From the NCBI GenBank assembly GCA_015056565.1, contig SVGB01000015.1, forward strand, positions 31,988-84,946: a stretch of DNA of 52,959 nt. The letters run 5' to 3'. This document shows positions 52,063 through 52,959 of the stretch, piece after piece. Each line of letters begins with the position of its first letter. Within the stretch, counting starts at the first letter, position 1. The notes beneath the pieces were generated by a model, which searched no databases, was not told the origin of the DNA, and worked only from the letters and a program-made list of their open reading frames with translations. This stretch comes from Butyrivibrio sp. (GTDB taxonomy: Bacteria > Bacillota > Clostridia > Lachnospirales > Lachnospiraceae). The position numbers and the translations under genes were made by a program.

Positions 52063-52959
52063 TTACCTCACTGTCTCTTTTATATTTGCCCAGGACTTTC
52101 CATAAAGTCTATGTTCTTCCGACAGATGGACTCTTCCTGCATAATCTGTTATTTTCTTTATTTCTTCGGGCATACTTTCTGTTTCGTCAAAAGCAATAAA
52201 TACCTGCTTCTTGGATGTTTCATACATCTGAAAGAGTTTTTGGATATATGTACTGTTGATTCTCCTCGTAATGTTCGAATCATGTATCAGTACAGGGAGC
52301 CTGGTATTTTTGAGTATGGCCAGATCATACAGTACCAACCCCTTAAAAGCTGTACTTTCACTCGTATTGCCGTATGTACCGAAATTTATGGTCTTATCCG
52401 AACCGATCCCCATAAATGGAGCATTTTCTCTATCTTCAGTAACTACCGAATTATAATCTTCCATCGCCTGATTGATCTGTTTCTGCATCGTTCTTATTGC
52501 TTTCCATTCCTTGCTGATCAGATCAGACATCTTATTTTCAGCTTCTTCAATGTTTTCCTGAGATTCTTTGACATGCTGTAGCTTGTCCAGTTCTTCCTGC
52601 TTTTTCTCTATTTCTCTGGATATACTGACGCCCTGAGAGAGAATCCTAGTTGTCATCTCCCGGGTATAGCCTGCCTCATCTATTCTCCGCTGGAAATCTG
52701 CGATTTCCCTATCACACTGATCAACAGATTTCTGCAACTCTTCTGCTTCCTTCTCAGCTTCATTTGAAAGAATCTCTCGAATCCTTATATGAAAATGCTG
52801 TATATCGTCCAATGCCTTGACATTAACACCCGGAAAAAATTCCTTCAGTTCATCAATATCCTGTTCGATAACCTCTTTACAGAATTTCTCGTTCCCAGCG
52901 AGTATGGCACTCCTCTTTGCAGCAAATTCATTACGCTTCTGAACAAGTTCTCTCATCTC
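52063..52959 (-). CDS. DUF2326 SMC-like ATPase (C-terminal part; 5' end outside window)
   Basis: The 299 visible residues are open to the window edge, and the Met at 52956 is unlikely to be the start. Residues 1-170 are a long coiled coil (EAEELQKSVDQCDREIADFQ, EKKQEELDKLQHVKESQENI). The end is the DUF2326 ATPase half: FGTYGNTSESTAFKGLVLYD, then LPVLIHDSNITRRINSTYIQ and KQVFIAFDETESMPEE. The Walker A half would lie to the right of the window. DUF2326 proteins are known as the ATPase of ABC-three-component conflict systems. The methyltransferase gene follows after four bases. Confidence 0.85.
   Translation of the reverse strand, partial: EMRELVQKRNEFAAKRSAILAGNEKFCKEVIEQDIDELKEFFPGVNVKALDDIQHFHIRIREILSNEAEKEAEELQKSVDQCDREIADFQRRIDEAGYTREMTTRILSQGVSISREIEKKQEELDKLQHVKESQENIEEAENKMSDLISKEWKAIRTMQKQINQAMEDYNSVVTEDRENAPFMGIGSDKTINFGTYGNTSESTAFKGLVLYDLAILKNTRLPVLIHDSNITRRINSTYIQKLFQMYETSKKQVFIAFDETESMPEEIKKITDYAGRVHLSEEHRLYGKSWANIKETVR

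Larger units (their letters stand above)
40396..52959. mobile_element. Putative serine-recombinase genomic island (right end outside window)
   Basis: Genes from here to the window end are accessory types: BRO-N-like and DinD proteins, an XRE regulator, a large serine recombinase with a SHOCT-like mini-gene, an unknown protein, and a restriction-modification-like operon. Short direct repeats (40396-40415 and 43253-43272) and repeated intergenic motifs occur inside. The left limit is set at the first direct repeat and is uncertain. No relaxase, coupling protein or replication gene is present in the part seen. Confidence 0.45.

Noticed and set aside
52063..52956. Complete 297-aa gene starting at the Met near the window end
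   Set aside because: The reading frame stays open to the edge and begins inside a coiled coil without the Walker A half expected of a DUF2326 ATPase; treated as truncated by the window.

Overview
The window looks like a chromosome segment from an anaerobic, plant-polysaccharide-degrading member of the Lachnospiraceae, probably Butyrivibrio or a close relative. This is inferred from moderate-to-low GC, strong AGGAGG-type ribosome binding sites, MetAP with a SEC-C zinc motif, Thr/Glu/Ala-rich linkers behind lipoprotein signals, and the arabinan-degradation genes. No rRNA, tRNA or CRISPR array was seen. Almost all genes lie on the minus strand.

Left part (1-12.7 kb): the 5' end of a shared sugar-ABC ATPase (MsmK/UgpC type), a membrane protein with a degenerate GGDEF domain, YesL, a GNAT enzyme, an alpha/beta hydrolase, metG, a SEC-C methionine aminopeptidase, a cytoplasmic 5'-nucleotidase-type phosphoesterase, and a complete phosphonate-type ABC transporter (phnD-phnC-phnE-phnE). 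The transporter reads toward the nucleotidase. A strong promoter lies upstream of phnD, followed almost at once by an intrinsic terminator.

Pentose operon (12.7-18.8 kb): araR, araB, araD, split transketolase (N and C halves) and rpe form one minus-strand operon. It carries L-ribulose into the pentose phosphate pathway; araA is not in the window. AraR-type operators and a consensus promoter precede araR. Next to them is a large, nearly perfect palindromic element (18843-18974). Then come an 8-oxoguanine glycosylase, surE, a membrane-anchored Mrr-type nuclease, a PTS IIC-like permease, a MATE transporter and, on the plus strand, a small membrane protein.

Arabinan locus (24.1-36.5 kb): a lipoprotein solute-binding protein, two permeases, cytoplasmic GH43, GH51 and GH127 enzymes and a GH43 lipoprotein read leftward. 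A divergent ArsR-type regulator and a second GH43 lipoprotein read rightward. Model: surface GH43 arabinanases cut arabinan, the ABC importer takes up arabino-oligosaccharides, cytoplasmic enzymes release L-arabinose, and the ara operon catabolises it. The importer has no ATPase of its own, so the MsmK-type ATPase at the left end is a good candidate partner.

A housekeeping stretch follows (36.5-40.3 kb): an SPL-like radical SAM protein, a GNAT-YoaP protein, a VOC protein, a WYL regulator and a GNAT enzyme.

Accessory island (about 40.4 kb to the window end): a BRO-N-like protein coupled to DinD, a small hypothetical, an XRE regulator with two operators, a large serine recombinase preceded by a SHOCT-like mini-gene, an unknown 374-aa protein, and an apparent four-gene operon. 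That operon encodes a DUF2326 SMC-like ATPase (cut by the window edge), an adenine-type DNA methyltransferase, a type III Res-like helicase and a KptA/Tpt1 RNA 2'-phosphotransferase. It resembles a type III restriction-modification system with added ATPase and NAD-dependent components and is the best candidate for an undescribed defence system. It ends at an array of four GACGTC palindromes spaced 11, 22 and 11 bp.
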